Below are positions 9,458 through 18,401 of a stretch of DNA of 64,000 nt, one piece after another. The position numbers were made by a program, and so were the translations under genes. The stretch is from Allobacillus halotolerans (lineage in GTDB: Bacteria > Bacillota > Bacilli > Bacillales > Alkalibacillaceae), in NCBI RefSeq assembly GCF_018967645.1, contig NZ_JAHLZF010000014.1:1-64000 (forward strand), given 5' to 3'. How positions within the stretch are numbered: the stretch's first letter is position 1; each line of letters begins with the position of its first letter. The notes under the pieces were generated by a model that was not told the origin of the DNA, made no database searches, and worked only from the letters and a program-made list of their open reading frames with translations.

Positions 9458-10177
9458 TCATGTGCGATTGATCGTTTGATTGAGCGCTGGGTCTTCAAGT
9501 AAACCATGTTTCTTTTTAAAACGGTTTAAAATTCGTGTCCAACTCATACTAAACAAACTAATAAAGACGATATTGGATATAGCATGGGCTAGATCATGAT
9601 AAAAACTGGACACATAAATGCCCACAAGGAATTCCCACGTGAAGTTTTGCATATTGCTGAAAACAATCCATAGATTCATCATCCAACCAAATATAAAACC
9701 CCAAATAAAACCGAAAGTATTCAAAACCCATAAATTACCCATGCCCGCAAATTGTCTTAATAATCCAGCACTCATTCCCATCGTTCCCCAAGCAAACATT
9801 TGCCACGGAGTCCATGGGCCTTGTCCTAAAAAAATATTTGAAACGAGTGCTGCCAAGGCACCAACCAAAAAACCTGATTCTGCCCCAAAAACCAATCCAA
9901 CGGTTATAATTACGAATGAAGTCGGTTGAACACTTGGAAGGCCAGCAAAGGGTACACGTGCTACTGCGCCAATCGCTGCCAACAATGCTAAGATGACGAT
10001 TTCCCTTGTTTTCACAGTTTTGATTTCAAAACGAATAAAAAACAACATCATAATCCCGCCAATTATACCCAAGCTCAATAGTAGATAATTATGGTAGTTA
10101 AACACGGCATACATGACGATCAGCATTATAAAAACCGTAGCGGTTGCAATAATTAGGCTAGCTCGCGCTCTTGCCAT
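9458..10177 (-). CDS. ECF transporter S component (probable cobalamin/corrinoid specificity)
   Basis: 239-residue membrane protein with about six hydrophobic helices. The segment ARVPFAGLPSVQP, followed by a glycine-rich GLVFGAESGFLVGALAA and GQGPWTPWQMFAWG, is the signature layout of S components of energy-coupling factor (ECF) vitamin importers. It overlaps the end of the EcfA gene by 25 bases and has GAGGAGG upstream of its ATG. Specificity is inferred from the cobalamin riboswitch at the head of the operon, not from binding residues; the CbrT-type group is the closest concept. Last gene of the unit. Confidence 0.85.
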   Translation of the reverse strand: MARARASLIIATATVFIMLIVMYAVFNYHNYLLLSLGIIGGIMMLFFIRFEIKTVKTREIVILALLAAIGAVARVPFAGLPSVQPTSFVIITVGLVFGAESGFLVGALAALVSNIFLGQGPWTPWQMFAWGTMGMSAGLLRQFAGMGNLWVLNTFGFIWGFIFGWMMNLWIVFSNMQNFTWEFLVGIYVSSFYHDLAHAISNIVFISLFSMSWTRILNRFKKKHGLLEDPALNQTINRT

Positions 10178-11829
10178 GAATGCACCGCCTCCTCTAACGT
10201 CAGTACTTCCGGAAATTGACTATTTTGTGTAACTCGATTGATTGATGTTGTATAAAAATAGTTGCCTTTGAAAAACGAATGGGGTGGTGCTTCAGCCGTA
10301 ATTTTCCCATCAAATATCATGGCACATTTCGTTGCAATTCTCGCCGTAAATTCAATATCATGAGTCACCATCAAAATGGTCAGACCTTCAGAATGCAATC
10401 GTCGAAGAATTGATTGAAGTTTAATTTTCGAAATGGGATCCAACCCTTTCGTCGGTTCATCCATCAATAAAATGGTCGGCTTCGTTAACAACATACATGC
10501 TAAAGCTGCCTTCTGAATCTCACCACCAGAGCAATCGTATGGGTGTCGATTCCGTAGATGCTCGATTCCGAATGTATTTAGCAATGAATCTATTTGTTGT
10601 TCAGAATCTTGAATCTCGTGCTGCTCGGTAATTAATAGCATTTCTTTTTCAATTGAATCTTGGATGAAGAACGTATGTGGTTGCTGCGATAAATAGGCAA
10701 TATTTTGATGAACCCGGTTTACTGACTTATTTGTTAACTTGCGACCAAATCGCTTAACGATGCCTCGCTGAGGTTTGAGCAGACCTAGACAAGTTTTCAA
10801 CAACGTTGTTTTTCCAGAACCGTTCCCTCCCATGACCGCATAAAAATCACCTTTTTTTAATGAAAGAGATAACTTGGACAAGACCATCGAAGAACTCTTT
10901 TCATACTGATAGTAAACATCCTTCAACTCAATGATTGGCTTCGGATTCTCAGTTGATTTTCCGTTTTCTTTTTTGATCATTTGATCCATTGCAGGTAGTG
11001 AAGCAAGCCATGCTTTACCTTCATTTACATTCAGAGGAATTTGATTAACTGTTGGTGAATGTTCCATTTCTAAATACATTTGTGAAATCGCAGGAATATA
11101 TGGTAAGAAAGAAGTATCTTGTTGTTTAAAAACCTGATGAATGACTTCCCGACTCTTCCCATCATAAGCGATCTTCCCTTCTTGCATGAACACAATTCGA
11201 TCAGCCTTATCAAAAAGCTCCTCAAGTCGATGTTCGACGACAATAACAGTTATGCCAAGCTCCTTGCTTAACCGTTCGAGCATAACCAACAAATCCTTGG
11301 CAGCTACAGGATCAAGTTGAGAAGTAGGTTCATCTAAAAGTAACAATTTCGGTTTCAATAAGAGGGCTGACAACAAATTCAATTGTTGTTTTTGCCCACC
11401 GGATAACGTTGTAGTTTTTTGGTTCAGAAGATGTTCTACACTGAAGGTATGGACCATTTCCGCCAGCCGTAGTCGCATATCGATTGGTGAATATCCTAAA
11501 TTCTCCATGCCAAAAACAAGTTCTTGCATGACGTCATCCATAATGATCTGATTTTCTGGATCTTGTAAGACAAGACCAATTTCCTCCATTAAAACTCTCT
11601 CTTCCCATTCATCTAAGGATTTACCGAAGTAAGATATATCACCCGAAGGCGAGCCATGCGGAGCAATTTCTCTTTTCAGCAAATGAAGGAGAGTAGATTT
11701 TCCACATCCGCTTGGTCCACCAACGACGACAAACTCTCCCTGCTTTAAACGTAAATTAACACCATCCAAAGCATAGCTGGCTGACTCTGGATATTGAAAA
11801 GACAACCCGTTTACATTAATCATTTCCAT
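10153..11829 (-). CDS. ECF transporter ATPase, two fused ABC domains (EcfA-A')
   Basis: 558-residue cytoplasmic ATPase with two complete ABC domains in one chain. Domain 1 has Walker A GGPSGCGKST (near residue 38), signature LSGGQKQQ and Walker B LLLLDEPTSQLD. Domain 2 (from about residue 300) has GGNGSGKTT, the signature CSGGEIQK and ILLMDEPTKGLD. Such fused dimers occur in dedicated ECF systems of the YkoD type, rather than in the shared EcfAA' module. It overlaps ecfT: the start is ATG 11829, or ATG 11823 with an ATGA overlap. It powers uptake through the adjacent EcfT and S component. Confidence 0.93.
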   Translation of the reverse strand: MEMINVNGLSFQYPESASYALDGVNLRLKQGEFVVVGGPSGCGKSTLLHLLKREIAPHGSPSGDISYFGKSLDEWEERVLMEEIGLVLQDPENQIIMDDVMQELVFGMENLGYSPIDMRLRLAEMVHTFSVEHLLNQKTTTLSGGQKQQLNLLSALLLKPKLLLLDEPTSQLDPVAAKDLLVMLERLSKELGITVIVVEHRLEELFDKADRIVFMQEGKIAYDGKSREVIHQVFKQQDTSFLPYIPAISQMYLEMEHSPTVNQIPLNVNEGKAWLASLPAMDQMIKKENGKSTENPKPIIELKDVYYQYEKSSSMVLSKLSLSLKKGDFYAVMGGNGSGKTTLLKTCLGLLKPQRGIVKRFGRKLTNKSVNRVHQNIAYLSQQPHTFFIQDSIEKEMLLITEQHEIQDSEQQIDSLLNTFGIEHLRNRHPYDCSGGEIQKAALACMLLTKPTILLMDEPTKGLDPISKIKLQSILRRLHSEGLTILMVTHDIEFTARIATKCAMIFDGKITAEAPPHSFFKGNYFYTTSINRVTQNSQFPEVLTLEEAVHSWQERELA

Positions 11830-12635
11830 CTTAATTTTTCTCTCCCTTCAGTAATGAGTGGAAAGGACGTTAAAATAAGCATACAGAAAAAAACAACCCA
11901 ATCGAACTGAAAAAACTGCCATGGGCCTAGTTCTGGATAAATAATCATCTGGCCATATCCTAATTTGCCCCCATAAAAGCAAACCACCATTAAACTTGCT
12001 AATACAAACAACCAAAACCAATCACGTTTCTCCATATAGTAAGGCGTGTAGGAACTTTTTTTACCTTCACTTCCATAGCCTCTCGCTTTCATTGAATTCG
12101 ACACATGAACCGCTTCCTCAAGCGACCACGTCAAAAGAATTTGAATTCTCAGCATCCCGCTTCTGACTCTTGTTTTAAGACTCCCAACAGTCATACTCAT
12201 TCCTCGTAGACGTTGAACATCTCCAATTTCATCGAGACGTCTTTTCATCAATGGAACAAACCGAATTGCCATCATGATCATTAAAGCAATACGAGGAAGA
12301 AATTTTGAAAAAATATATAAAAATCGGTTACCGTTTAATATGATATTGAACGATATGAAGATCACTAAAATGATCGCAATAAATAATGCCATCGTTATTC
12401 CATACATAAAGGCTTCTACTGTCACTTGCTTTCCTCGAAAATAAAAAAGAATAGTCGTCCCTCGTGACACCAAAAATGGATTGATTAGGATAATTAGAGT
12501 ACTCATGATCGACAGTGTAGGCAACCATTTCCGTAAGTCTTTACCACCATCATGAGATATATTGACGAAGATTAGTAACAATAAAATGGTCACTAGAAAG
12601 ATTGGATGATTGAAATACATTGCTAATATCAACAT
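11820..12635 (-). CDS. ECF transporter transmembrane component EcfT, N-terminus uncertain
   Basis: 271-residue energy-coupling protein with about five to six membrane helices and a cytoplasmic coupling region (QRLRGMS and KARGYG carrying the two A/L-R-G motifs). The ATG at 12635 has no ribosome binding site and would cut into the first helix. In the same frame, upstream codons to a TGA at 12696-12698 encode SYHPYVQFFYYIC, which looks like a genuine EcfT N-terminus, but contain no ATG, GTG or TTG. An ATG at 12699 is out of frame by one. So the gene is frameshifted, starts at an unusual codon, or the sequence has a one-base error. Confidence 0.8.
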   Translation of the reverse strand: MLILAMYFNHPIFLVTILLLLIFVNISHDGGKDLRKWLPTLSIMSTLIILINPFLVSRGTTILFYFRGKQVTVEAFMYGITMALFIAIILVIFISFNIILNGNRFLYIFSKFLPRIALMIMMAIRFVPLMKRRLDEIGDVQRLRGMSMTVGSLKTRVRSGMLRIQILLTWSLEEAVHVSNSMKARGYGSEGKKSSYTPYYMEKRDWFWLFVLASLMVVCFYGGKLGYGQMIIYPELGPWQFFQFDWVVFFCMLILTSFPLITEGREKLRWK

Positions 12636-12737
12636 ACAAATATAATAAAAAAACTGAACATATGGATGGTAACTGCGAAAACCATTATCGATTTCTCATC
12701 ACACGCTTTCTATGTAAATATCGATATGCATTCCAGT

Positions 12738-12764
12738 AAAAAAACACTTCCCTGTTACAGGGAG
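12738..12764 (-). terminator. Terminator-like hairpin in front of ecfT
   Basis: On the minus strand TCCCTG-TAA-CAGGGA followed by AG, TG and seven T residues. It lies between the DUF4430 lipoprotein gene and ecfT, where readthrough is needed for transporter expression. See the overlapping regulatory feature for a competing pairing. Confidence 0.55.
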
Positions 12765-12814
12765 GCAAAGGAGCCCGCTTTGCATTCTAAGAGGGCTCCT
12801 CTAAAACTTCCCTG
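12747..12814 (-). promoter_or_regulatory. Candidate terminator/antiterminator leader of ecfT
   Basis: Minus-strand order: CAGGGAAG (12814-12807), a hairpin AGGAGCCC/GGGCTCCT (12800-12793 with 12776-12769), CTCCCTG (12764-12758), CAGGGAAG again (12754-12747), then T7. The single CTCCCTG can pair either with the first copy, enclosing the middle hairpin, or with the second, forming the terminator. The two states exclude each other, as in an attenuator. No known riboswitch class was recognised. Confidence 0.4.
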
Positions 12815-12882
12815 AGTTCAAAATACGTGGTTGTATTATCTGATTTTGTATAGCGCTTTACAAAATGCATAATTTCATTCCG

Positions 12883-13845
12883 CTATCTTCTGAAGGGTTT
12901 TAAGTCTGCCCCCAAATCCTGGCCTAAGTTCGTTGTGTACAACCATTCCACTCGATCTCCTGGTCGTAATGGCACTACACCAGCTCCTCGGTCTGGAAAT
13001 ATTCCATTGACTCGATACATCCAGCCGCTTCCTGAGCCACGGTCAAATTCATAAACGTTTGCTATACCTTCAACATAAGCTGTTGCACCTTGACCGCCTC
13101 GATAATCCATCTGAATTTTATGTGCCTTTGTTATTTTAATCAACGCATCGAGTACGGTGAATCCATCTTTAATTTCCATTTCTGTAGGTGGTAATGGCAC
13201 CTCGCTATCTGAGATGACAATCGAATGGACAATCGTTTGCCCCTTTTTCGTACTTTCTTCTGAAGGCGGATTATCCTTCTTTTGATCCTCTTGATTGCTT
13301 TCGGATGGTTCCGATGGTTGATTGGCTTGATCTTCTTCTTCATTTTTAGAAGGTTGAGAAGAGGATGATGATTTTTCTTTCGGTTGCTTCTTCTCTTCTT
13401 TTGATTCTGATTTTTGTTTGTCTGATTGGTTGCTTTTTGTTGATTTTGATTCACTCTTGGTTTTTTCCTTTGATGCTAGAGTAGTTGTGTCATCTGGTTG
13501 ATCTTGATGAGCAACTTCGTCTTCGGACGGCAAATCTGATTGACCTGATTCTTTTCTCTCGGTCTCATTTGCCACTTCTGTTGATTCGTCTGGGTCTGGC
13601 TCATTATTCTCTTCCGATGAACCATCCGAATTCGTTTCTTTTCCAATGCTTGATTTGTTTAAACTTGTTCCGATATCATCATCCAATTTTTCATGAAATG
13701 TACCTCCTCTTACTTCAGATTGCTCCTCAGCTTCCTTTAGCTCATTTGCTTCTTCTTTGGATAATGGTGCAGATCCGCAAGCAGCCAATAAAAACAACAA
13801 TACAAGTGAAATTGGGATGAAGAGACGCTTATACGTAAATTGCAT
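12883..13845 (-). CDS. DUF4430 lipoprotein (transcobalamin beta-domain-like)
   Basis: 320 residues, predicted exported lipoprotein: hydrophobic signal and lipobox LAAC (C23). A long Ser/Glu/Lys/Gln-rich linker (about 25-205) leads to a compact C-terminal domain (about 205-320). This contains FTVLDALIKI, a GSGWMYRVNG motif, DRGAGVVPLRPGDRVEWLY and LGQDLG, the pattern of DUF4430. That domain is related to the C-terminal beta domain of intrinsic factor and transcobalamin (family knowledge). I start it at ATG 13845, which has AAGGAAGGA upstream and gives a proper signal peptide; the longer frame from 13911 does not. It follows the barrel protein by 22 bases. Likely a surface corrinoid-binding partner of the ECF importer (inference). 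Confidence 0.87.
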   Translation of the reverse strand: MQFTYKRLFIPISLVLLFLLAACGSAPLSKEEANELKEAEEQSEVRGGTFHEKLDDDIGTSLNKSSIGKETNSDGSSEENNEPDPDESTEVANETERKESGQSDLPSEDEVAHQDQPDDTTTLASKEKTKSESKSTKSNQSDKQKSESKEEKKQPKEKSSSSSQPSKNEEEDQANQPSEPSESNQEDQKKDNPPSEESTKKGQTIVHSIVISDSEVPLPPTEMEIKDGFTVLDALIKITKAHKIQMDYRGGQGATAYVEGIANVYEFDRGSGSGWMYRVNGIFPDRGAGVVPLRPGDRVEWLYTTNLGQDLGADLKPFRR

Positions 13846-13867
13846 AGTATCCTTCCTTTTACCCGTG

Positions 13868-16162
13868 CTATTTATGGTTCTTTTTACGGTAATATAAGAT
13901 GAAAAATGCACCTATAACAATGAACAGTGCAAATACCAGCCAATAGCCATACGTCGTGTTTTCTGACTCCGTCTGCTTTTGTCCGCTACTTTCTTGTGAA
14001 CGGACATCCGTTTCTTCTGATTCTTCATTTGATTGACTGGCAACAGAAGTATCTGTCTCATCATTTTCATTTGAATTCTTGGCGGAAGATTCTTTTTGTT
14101 CTTCTTTTTTAGATTGACGATCGTTTTCATTCGAATTTTTTATCGCAGATTCTTCTTGTTCATTTTTTTCAGATACTTCGTGAGCAGCAATAACTCGAAC
14201 TGATTGCTCTTTATCTTGCTTAGTACTTCCATAATTTTCATTTAAACTGACGTGTCTTTGACTCTTTTCATCATTTGTTCTAGCATTGTCTGTTTGGTCT
14301 TCTACCTCAGTTGGATTTGTTGTTAGATCCTCTTGTGAGTTATTTTCTTTTGATAGATTATTTACAATCATCTGAGTTGGCTTTTCAAGATTATGACCTG
14401 TACCATCAAACACACCATAAATGCTAAAATGATTCGTTTGGAAAGAGATTGTTCGAGTTTTTGAATCATATTTTCCTGAATCAATATGCTCCCATTCATT
14501 CGTTTGTTCATTATAATAATAAGCCTGCGGATTCTGCGCTTCTTGTTGATTGACTTGGAGTGTTAACGTAATTTCATTGGTGCCGAAATCGCTGACTTTA
14601 GCATCACCCGCCATCAACGTAAAATCATAAACGGAACCTACTGCGTAGCTTGCAGAATATTTTTCCAATTGAATCGTTACTGGTGCACCATTTGATTGCT
14701 TGGCTAATTGACCCAGAATCTCCGTTGGGATGTGTACGGCTGCGTCTTCTTTGTTAATTCTTAAATCATTTTTACCTTTAATCAATGTATCAATTACTGT
14801 TTTCTCTAATTCTACTGCTAATTGATTTTGAACCTTTGCATTTTCAGGTTGGACCTCGACCACACTATCTTTGACGTTTTTTAAATCATCAATTCTTATC
14901 GTTGTTTCCATCTTTTTGTTTGCTTTCGTTGTTGACTTAACTTCGATTTTAATTTCTTTTTTAGATGAATCTTCCTTTTGTTCTTTTTCATCAGTGTCTT
15001 CGTCTGAACCTTCCTCATTATCTTTTAGTGGAGGCTCTTCCTCGTTATCTCCTTCACTTGGAGATTCTTCTTCATCATCTTTTATAGGAGGTTTTTCCTC
15101 ACTATCATCTTCACTTGGAGGTTCTTCTTCGTTACCTTCTTCGCTATCGCCAAAATGATAAAGTGACTTTTTTCCTTTTAAAAAGTAATCATACGCTACC
15201 AATGCTTGGAAAGCTTGTTCGGTAGCCATTGCATTTGATACAACTTCTCCTTGAGTGTGTTTAAATCCACCATCTTCATTTTGATAAGATAATAGATGTG
15301 AAATTAAGCTATTTTCATTTTTTACAAACTCTTCATTCGTTGGATCAATTCCATTCGCTGATAAACCGATAATAACTTGTGAAGCAGCTTCACTTGTAAT
15401 TCCTCCTACAAAACTTCCGCCATCAAAACCTCCGTCCTCAGTTTGAATATCTGATAGCCAGTTAACTGCGGAATCTATCGACTTTCGGACTTCTTCCTGG
15501 TCATTATATGGACTTAACCCTATTAAAGCCATTGCCGTTATATCAATGCTCGGCGATTCGAAATTTGTATTTAAATGCCAACTGCCATTTTCATTTTGGT
15601 TATTTAATAACTCCTTAATTAGTTTTTGTCTCGTCCATTTAGCATCATTTGGAACTTCAAAATTTTGCGTGTCTAAAGCAATTAAAGCAAATATCGGACC
15701 GTTATTCCCTTGGAAAGTCATTGTATCAAACCCACCACGACGTTCAGGGCTGTTATAAATTAGCTCAATAAGGTTTTTTCCTTCAATCTCAACTTGTAAC
15801 GGGTTGATTCCGACAGCCACAGCAGCAATTACCAATCGCTCGATATCAGTTATTTTGATACGGCCATTTTCTAACCCTTTAACCACTTGGTTTTCTAAAT
15901 GTTCATAAAAAAACGTGTCGGTATAATCATTGGGAACTTGCTTACCGGCTTGAGCTAATCCGATAGCTTCCCATTCACTAATGACTCCCTTATTTAAAAT
16001 AAAATTACTAGCCGCATCTATTGCTTGTTCAATTTCATTCTCTGTAATTTCAGTAGAACCCAAATTTTCTACACTTTCAGCAGACGCTGTGTTAATACCA
16101 ATAGAAATAATGAGCACAAACGAAATCACTAAATGTGATATAAAACTAAAAATTCTTTGCAT
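13868..16162 (-). CDS. Membrane-anchored surface protein with terpenoid-cyclase-like alpha/alpha barrel
   Basis: 764 residues. Signal peptide 1-28 (ending ASA). Residues about 40-335 are helical repeats with QNENGSW (189-195), QTEDGGF (240-246) and QNEDGGF (294-300), typical of the prenyltransferase/squalene-cyclase-type alpha/alpha barrel also found in the N-terminal half of intrinsic factor and transcobalamin. Then follow an acidic Pro/Glu/Asp linker (about 340-395), a beta-rich domain (about 400-590) and a second low-complexity linker with a near-duplicated KNSNEND segment. The C-terminus is one membrane helix with a YYRKKNHK tail. No LPXTG sortase motif is visible before it. First gene after the cobalamin riboswitch; I infer a corrinoid-capturing role. 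Confidence 0.82.
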   Translation of the reverse strand: MQRIFSFISHLVISFVLIISIGINTASAESVENLGSTEITENEIEQAIDAASNFILNKGVISEWEAIGLAQAGKQVPNDYTDTFFYEHLENQVVKGLENGRIKITDIERLVIAAVAVGINPLQVEIEGKNLIELIYNSPERRGGFDTMTFQGNNGPIFALIALDTQNFEVPNDAKWTRQKLIKELLNNQNENGSWHLNTNFESPSIDITAMALIGLSPYNDQEEVRKSIDSAVNWLSDIQTEDGGFDGGSFVGGITSEAASQVIIGLSANGIDPTNEEFVKNENSLISHLLSYQNEDGGFKHTQGEVVSNAMATEQAFQALVAYDYFLKGKKSLYHFGDSEEGNEEEPPSEDDSEEKPPIKDDEEESPSEGDNEEEPPLKDNEEGSDEDTDEKEQKEDSSKKEIKIEVKSTTKANKKMETTIRIDDLKNVKDSVVEVQPENAKVQNQLAVELEKTVIDTLIKGKNDLRINKEDAAVHIPTEILGQLAKQSNGAPVTIQLEKYSASYAVGSVYDFTLMAGDAKVSDFGTNEITLTLQVNQQEAQNPQAYYYNEQTNEWEHIDSGKYDSKTRTISFQTNHFSIYGVFDGTGHNLEKPTQMIVNNLSKENNSQEDLTTNPTEVEDQTDNARTNDEKSQRHVSLNENYGSTKQDKEQSVRVIAAHEVSEKNEQEESAIKNSNENDRQSKKEEQKESSAKNSNENDETDTSVASQSNEESEETDVRSQESSGQKQTESENTTYGYWLVFALFIVIGAFFILYYRKKNHK

Positions 16163-16213
16163 TAATTACCCTCCTAGTTAGTAAAATCTATTAAATAAAC
16201 CTATTTGAACATA

Positions 16214-16243
16214 AAAAAACATCTCTAACGAGTAGAGATGTTC
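16214..16243 (-). terminator. Riboswitch-controlled terminator
   Basis: Minus strand: AACATCTCTACTCGTTAGAGATGTT hairpin (split here as ACATCTCTA / TAGAGATGT), followed by seven T residues. It sits between the cobalamin aptamer and the first gene, the expected place of the expression platform for transcriptional shut-off when cobalamin is bound. Confidence 0.8.
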
Positions 16244-16324
16244 AGTGGGCATTCTATCACTATGGTACATTTATGTATTTCAGAATTAGCATAGTCGTCG
16301 CCACACCTCCCTATCCTCGTAGGT

Positions 16325-16510
16325 TGAATGGTGCAAAAAACAGGCAGGTCTCCTGGCTTATGGTCGTCATTTTCTAAATCCTTCCCATCATAAGACAGTG
16401 GAATGTTTTAGAAAACTCGCAATATACAGTGGCGGGACCGCGCCGGATTTCCACCGGCTTCCCTTTTAATGATTGATTAAAAAAATTTAATCGAATCAAC
16501 CTGTTTTTAC
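16325..16510 (-). ncRNA. Cobalamin riboswitch aptamer
   Basis: On the minus strand the conserved cobalamin core elements occur in order: GGGAAGCCGGTG, AAATCCGGCGCGGTCCCGCC, CACTGT, then GATGGGAAGGAT and the B12 box AAGCCAGGAGACCTGCC. Spacing is as in the Rfam cobalamin family. A TTGACG/TAGACT promoter-like pair lies just upstream (about 16.52-16.55 kb). With the terminator at 16214-16243 it should repress the downstream surface-protein and ECF genes when adenosylcobalamin is plentiful. Confidence 0.95.
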
Positions 16511-16611
16511 CTATTCAATTGTCTATAGTCTATATCTTTCGTCAACAAACGTCAAACTTATTTTAATTATCAGCATTTTTTTATGTATAAATACAAAATG
16601 AAAGACAAAAT

Positions 16612-16655
16612 AAAAAAAGCTGTTCTGAGTACAATAATTTGACTCAGAACAGCTT
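16612..16655 (-). terminator. Terminator after rplS
   Basis: AAGCTGTTCTGAGT and ACTCAGAACAGCTT form a perfect 14-bp stem 13 bases after the rplS stop, followed on the minus strand by a run of T residues. Confidence 0.93.
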
Positions 16656-16667
16656 CTTATTTTTTCA

Positions 16668-17012
16668 TTAGCGTCTTTCTTTAATTCTTGCTGCTTTACC
16701 ACGAAGGTTACGTAGGTAATAAAGTTTCGCACGACGAACTTTACCTTTACGAGCAACGTCGATTTTAGCAACACGCGGAGAATGTACAGGGAATGTACGC
16801 TCAACACCTACACCATAAGAAATCTTACGGACAGTGAATGTTTCGCTAATTCCACCACCACGTCTTCTAATTACGACACCTTCAAAAACCTGAATACGCT
16901 CACGGCTACCTTCGACAACTTTTACGTGAACTTTCACTGTGTCTCCAGCTCTGAATTCAGGCAAGTCTGTACGCAGCTGATCTTGAGCAACTTGGTTAAG
17001 AATTTCTTGCAT
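16668..17012 (-). CDS. rplS: 50S ribosomal protein L19
   Basis: 114-residue ribosomal protein located at the 30S-50S interface. The sequence runs from [20 protein letters not shown] through [23 protein letters not shown] to [11 protein letters not shown], all standard for bacterial L19. The ATG at 17012 has GGAAGGAG upstream; the longer frame to 17099 is not needed. It ends the trmD operon and is followed by a strong terminator, so rbgA, its usual downstream neighbour, has been separated from it. Confidence 0.97.
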   Translation of the reverse strand: MQEILNQVAQDQLRTDLPEFRAGDTVKVHVKVVEGSRERIQVFEGVVIRRRGGGISETFTVRKISYGVGVERTFPVHSPRVAKIDVARKGKVRRAKLYYLRNLRGKAARIKERR

Positions 17013-17143
17013 TCTGCTCACTCCTTCCAACAAAATGCTCTTACTTTCTAAGAAGTAGCGGAACATTGTTATCACGCTTAACGAACTTAAGCACATCAAT
17101 TAATATATCATACCGCACTAATAGATGCAATGAAAATTCCGTA

Positions 17144-17878
17144 CTACTTTTCGTCGATTATTTGTGTCAAAAACTTTTGTTGTTTATCCGTTAAGCCTGC
17201 TTTGTCAATTAAATCCGGCCGCCGTTCATATGTTCGCTTAAGCGATTCATATTCACGCCAATCCTCGATTTTTTGATGGTGCCCAGACAAAAGGACGTCC
17301 GGCACACGGTGACCTCGAAAATCACTCGGTCGTGTATAATGTGGATGTTCCAATAGATTGGTGGAAAATGAATCTTGCTTCGCAGACTCATCATTCCCTA
17401 ACACACCTGGCAAGAGTCTCACAACACTATCTGTAACGACCATGGCGCCAAGTTCTCCACCCGTCAATACATAGTCACCGATGGATATTTCATCGGTAAC
17501 AAGATGTTCGCGAATTCGTTCATCATATCCTTCATAATGACCACAAATAACGATTAAGTGTTCCTCTTTGGCTAGCTCTTCAGCCTTTTTTTGGGTGAAT
17601 GTCTCTCCTTGAGGACACATCAATAAAATTCTTGGTGTTGTCTTAGATTGTTCGGTTAAGCTTTCAACAGCATCAAAGATCGGTTGCGGACTTAATACCA
17701 TTCCAGCTCCGCCACCATATGGATAATCATCCACTTTTCGATGTTTACTCTCTGTATAATCTCTAAAGTCAACCAGGCTATAATCAAAGTGTCCTGCTTC
17801 ATGTGCTCTTTTGAGAATAGAGGAGTTCATCACGCCAGAAAACATTTCCGGAAACAACGTCAATAGATCGATTTTCAT
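17144..17878 (-). CDS. trmD: tRNA (guanine-37-N1) methyltransferase
   Basis: SAM-dependent SPOUT-class enzyme methylating G37 of tRNAs to prevent frameshifting. 244 residues. [26 protein letters not shown] and the knot region [12 protein letters not shown] and [15 protein letters not shown] are hallmarks of TrmD. Its ATG overlaps the rimM stop by four bases (ATGA), so translation of the two is coupled. Normal length. Confidence 0.97.
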   Translation of the reverse strand: MKIDLLTLFPEMFSGVMNSSILKRAHEAGHFDYSLVDFRDYTESKHRKVDDYPYGGGAGMVLSPQPIFDAVESLTEQSKTTPRILLMCPQGETFTQKKAEELAKEEHLIVICGHYEGYDERIREHLVTDEISIGDYVLTGGELGAMVVTDSVVRLLPGVLGNDESAKQDSFSTNLLEHPHYTRPSDFRGHRVPDVLLSGHHQKIEDWREYESLKRTYERRPDLIDKAGLTDKQQKFLTQIIDEK

Positions 17879-18396
17879 TCGGATAGCAGTCCTTCCATAT
17901 TCTCAATGATAATTTTTTTATCCTTCACATTTACTTGTTTAACGATTTGCTCAATATAAGGAATTAAAGCATCCCGTAGACCATGCCGCTGGACCACCCA
18001 TACATCATTGGCACCTGGTGAAAGTATTTCTTTAACATGGCCTATATACGTATCATCTGTCAGGTATACTTCACAACCGATGATTTCATGGTAGTAAAAT
18101 TCATCATCGTCCAAGTCATGTTGATCCTCGGCAGCTACCTTTAAATATCCACCTTTCATCCACTCAACATCATTGATGGAATCCCTATCCTCAAAGGTCA
18201 ATAAATCGAATTGTTTATGCTTCCGATGCGAATGAACGGTTAATACGACCGGCTCGCTTTGTTGATCATTGAAAAAGTATAGCGTATGACCAGGGGCGAA
18301 ACGTTCGTCGAAATCTGTGGTTGAAATAATCCGGACTTCACCTCTAACACCATGGGTATTGACGACTTTTCCGACATTAAAATAGTTTTCTTTCAT
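17875..18396 (-). CDS. rimM: 16S rRNA processing protein RimM
   Basis: 30S maturation factor acting on the 16S head and binding S19. 173 residues: an N-terminal RimM beta-barrel ([19 protein letters not shown]) and a C-terminal PRC-barrel (about 95-170, with [14 protein letters not shown]). The ATG at 18396 is preceded by TAGGTGA; the in-frame GTG nine bases earlier overlaps that site and was not used. It lies five bases after ylqD and overlaps trmD. Confidence 0.95.
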   Translation of the reverse strand: MKENYFNVGKVVNTHGVRGEVRIISTTDFDERFAPGHTLYFFNDQQSEPVVLTVHSHRKHKQFDLLTFEDRDSINDVEWMKGGYLKVAAEDQHDLDDDEFYYHEIIGCEVYLTDDTYIGHVKEILSPGANDVWVVQRHGLRDALIPYIEQIVKQVNVKDKKIIIENMEGLLSE

Positions 18397-18401
18397 GCAA
18401 A

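Noticed and set aside
14871-15158. 95-residue plus-strand Ser-rich frame
   Set aside because: Antisense shadow of the acidic Glu/Asp-rich linker of the barrel protein.
16668-17099. Longer rplS start at 17099
   Set aside because: The added residues have no L19 resemblance, and ATG 17012 has an ideal ribosome binding site.
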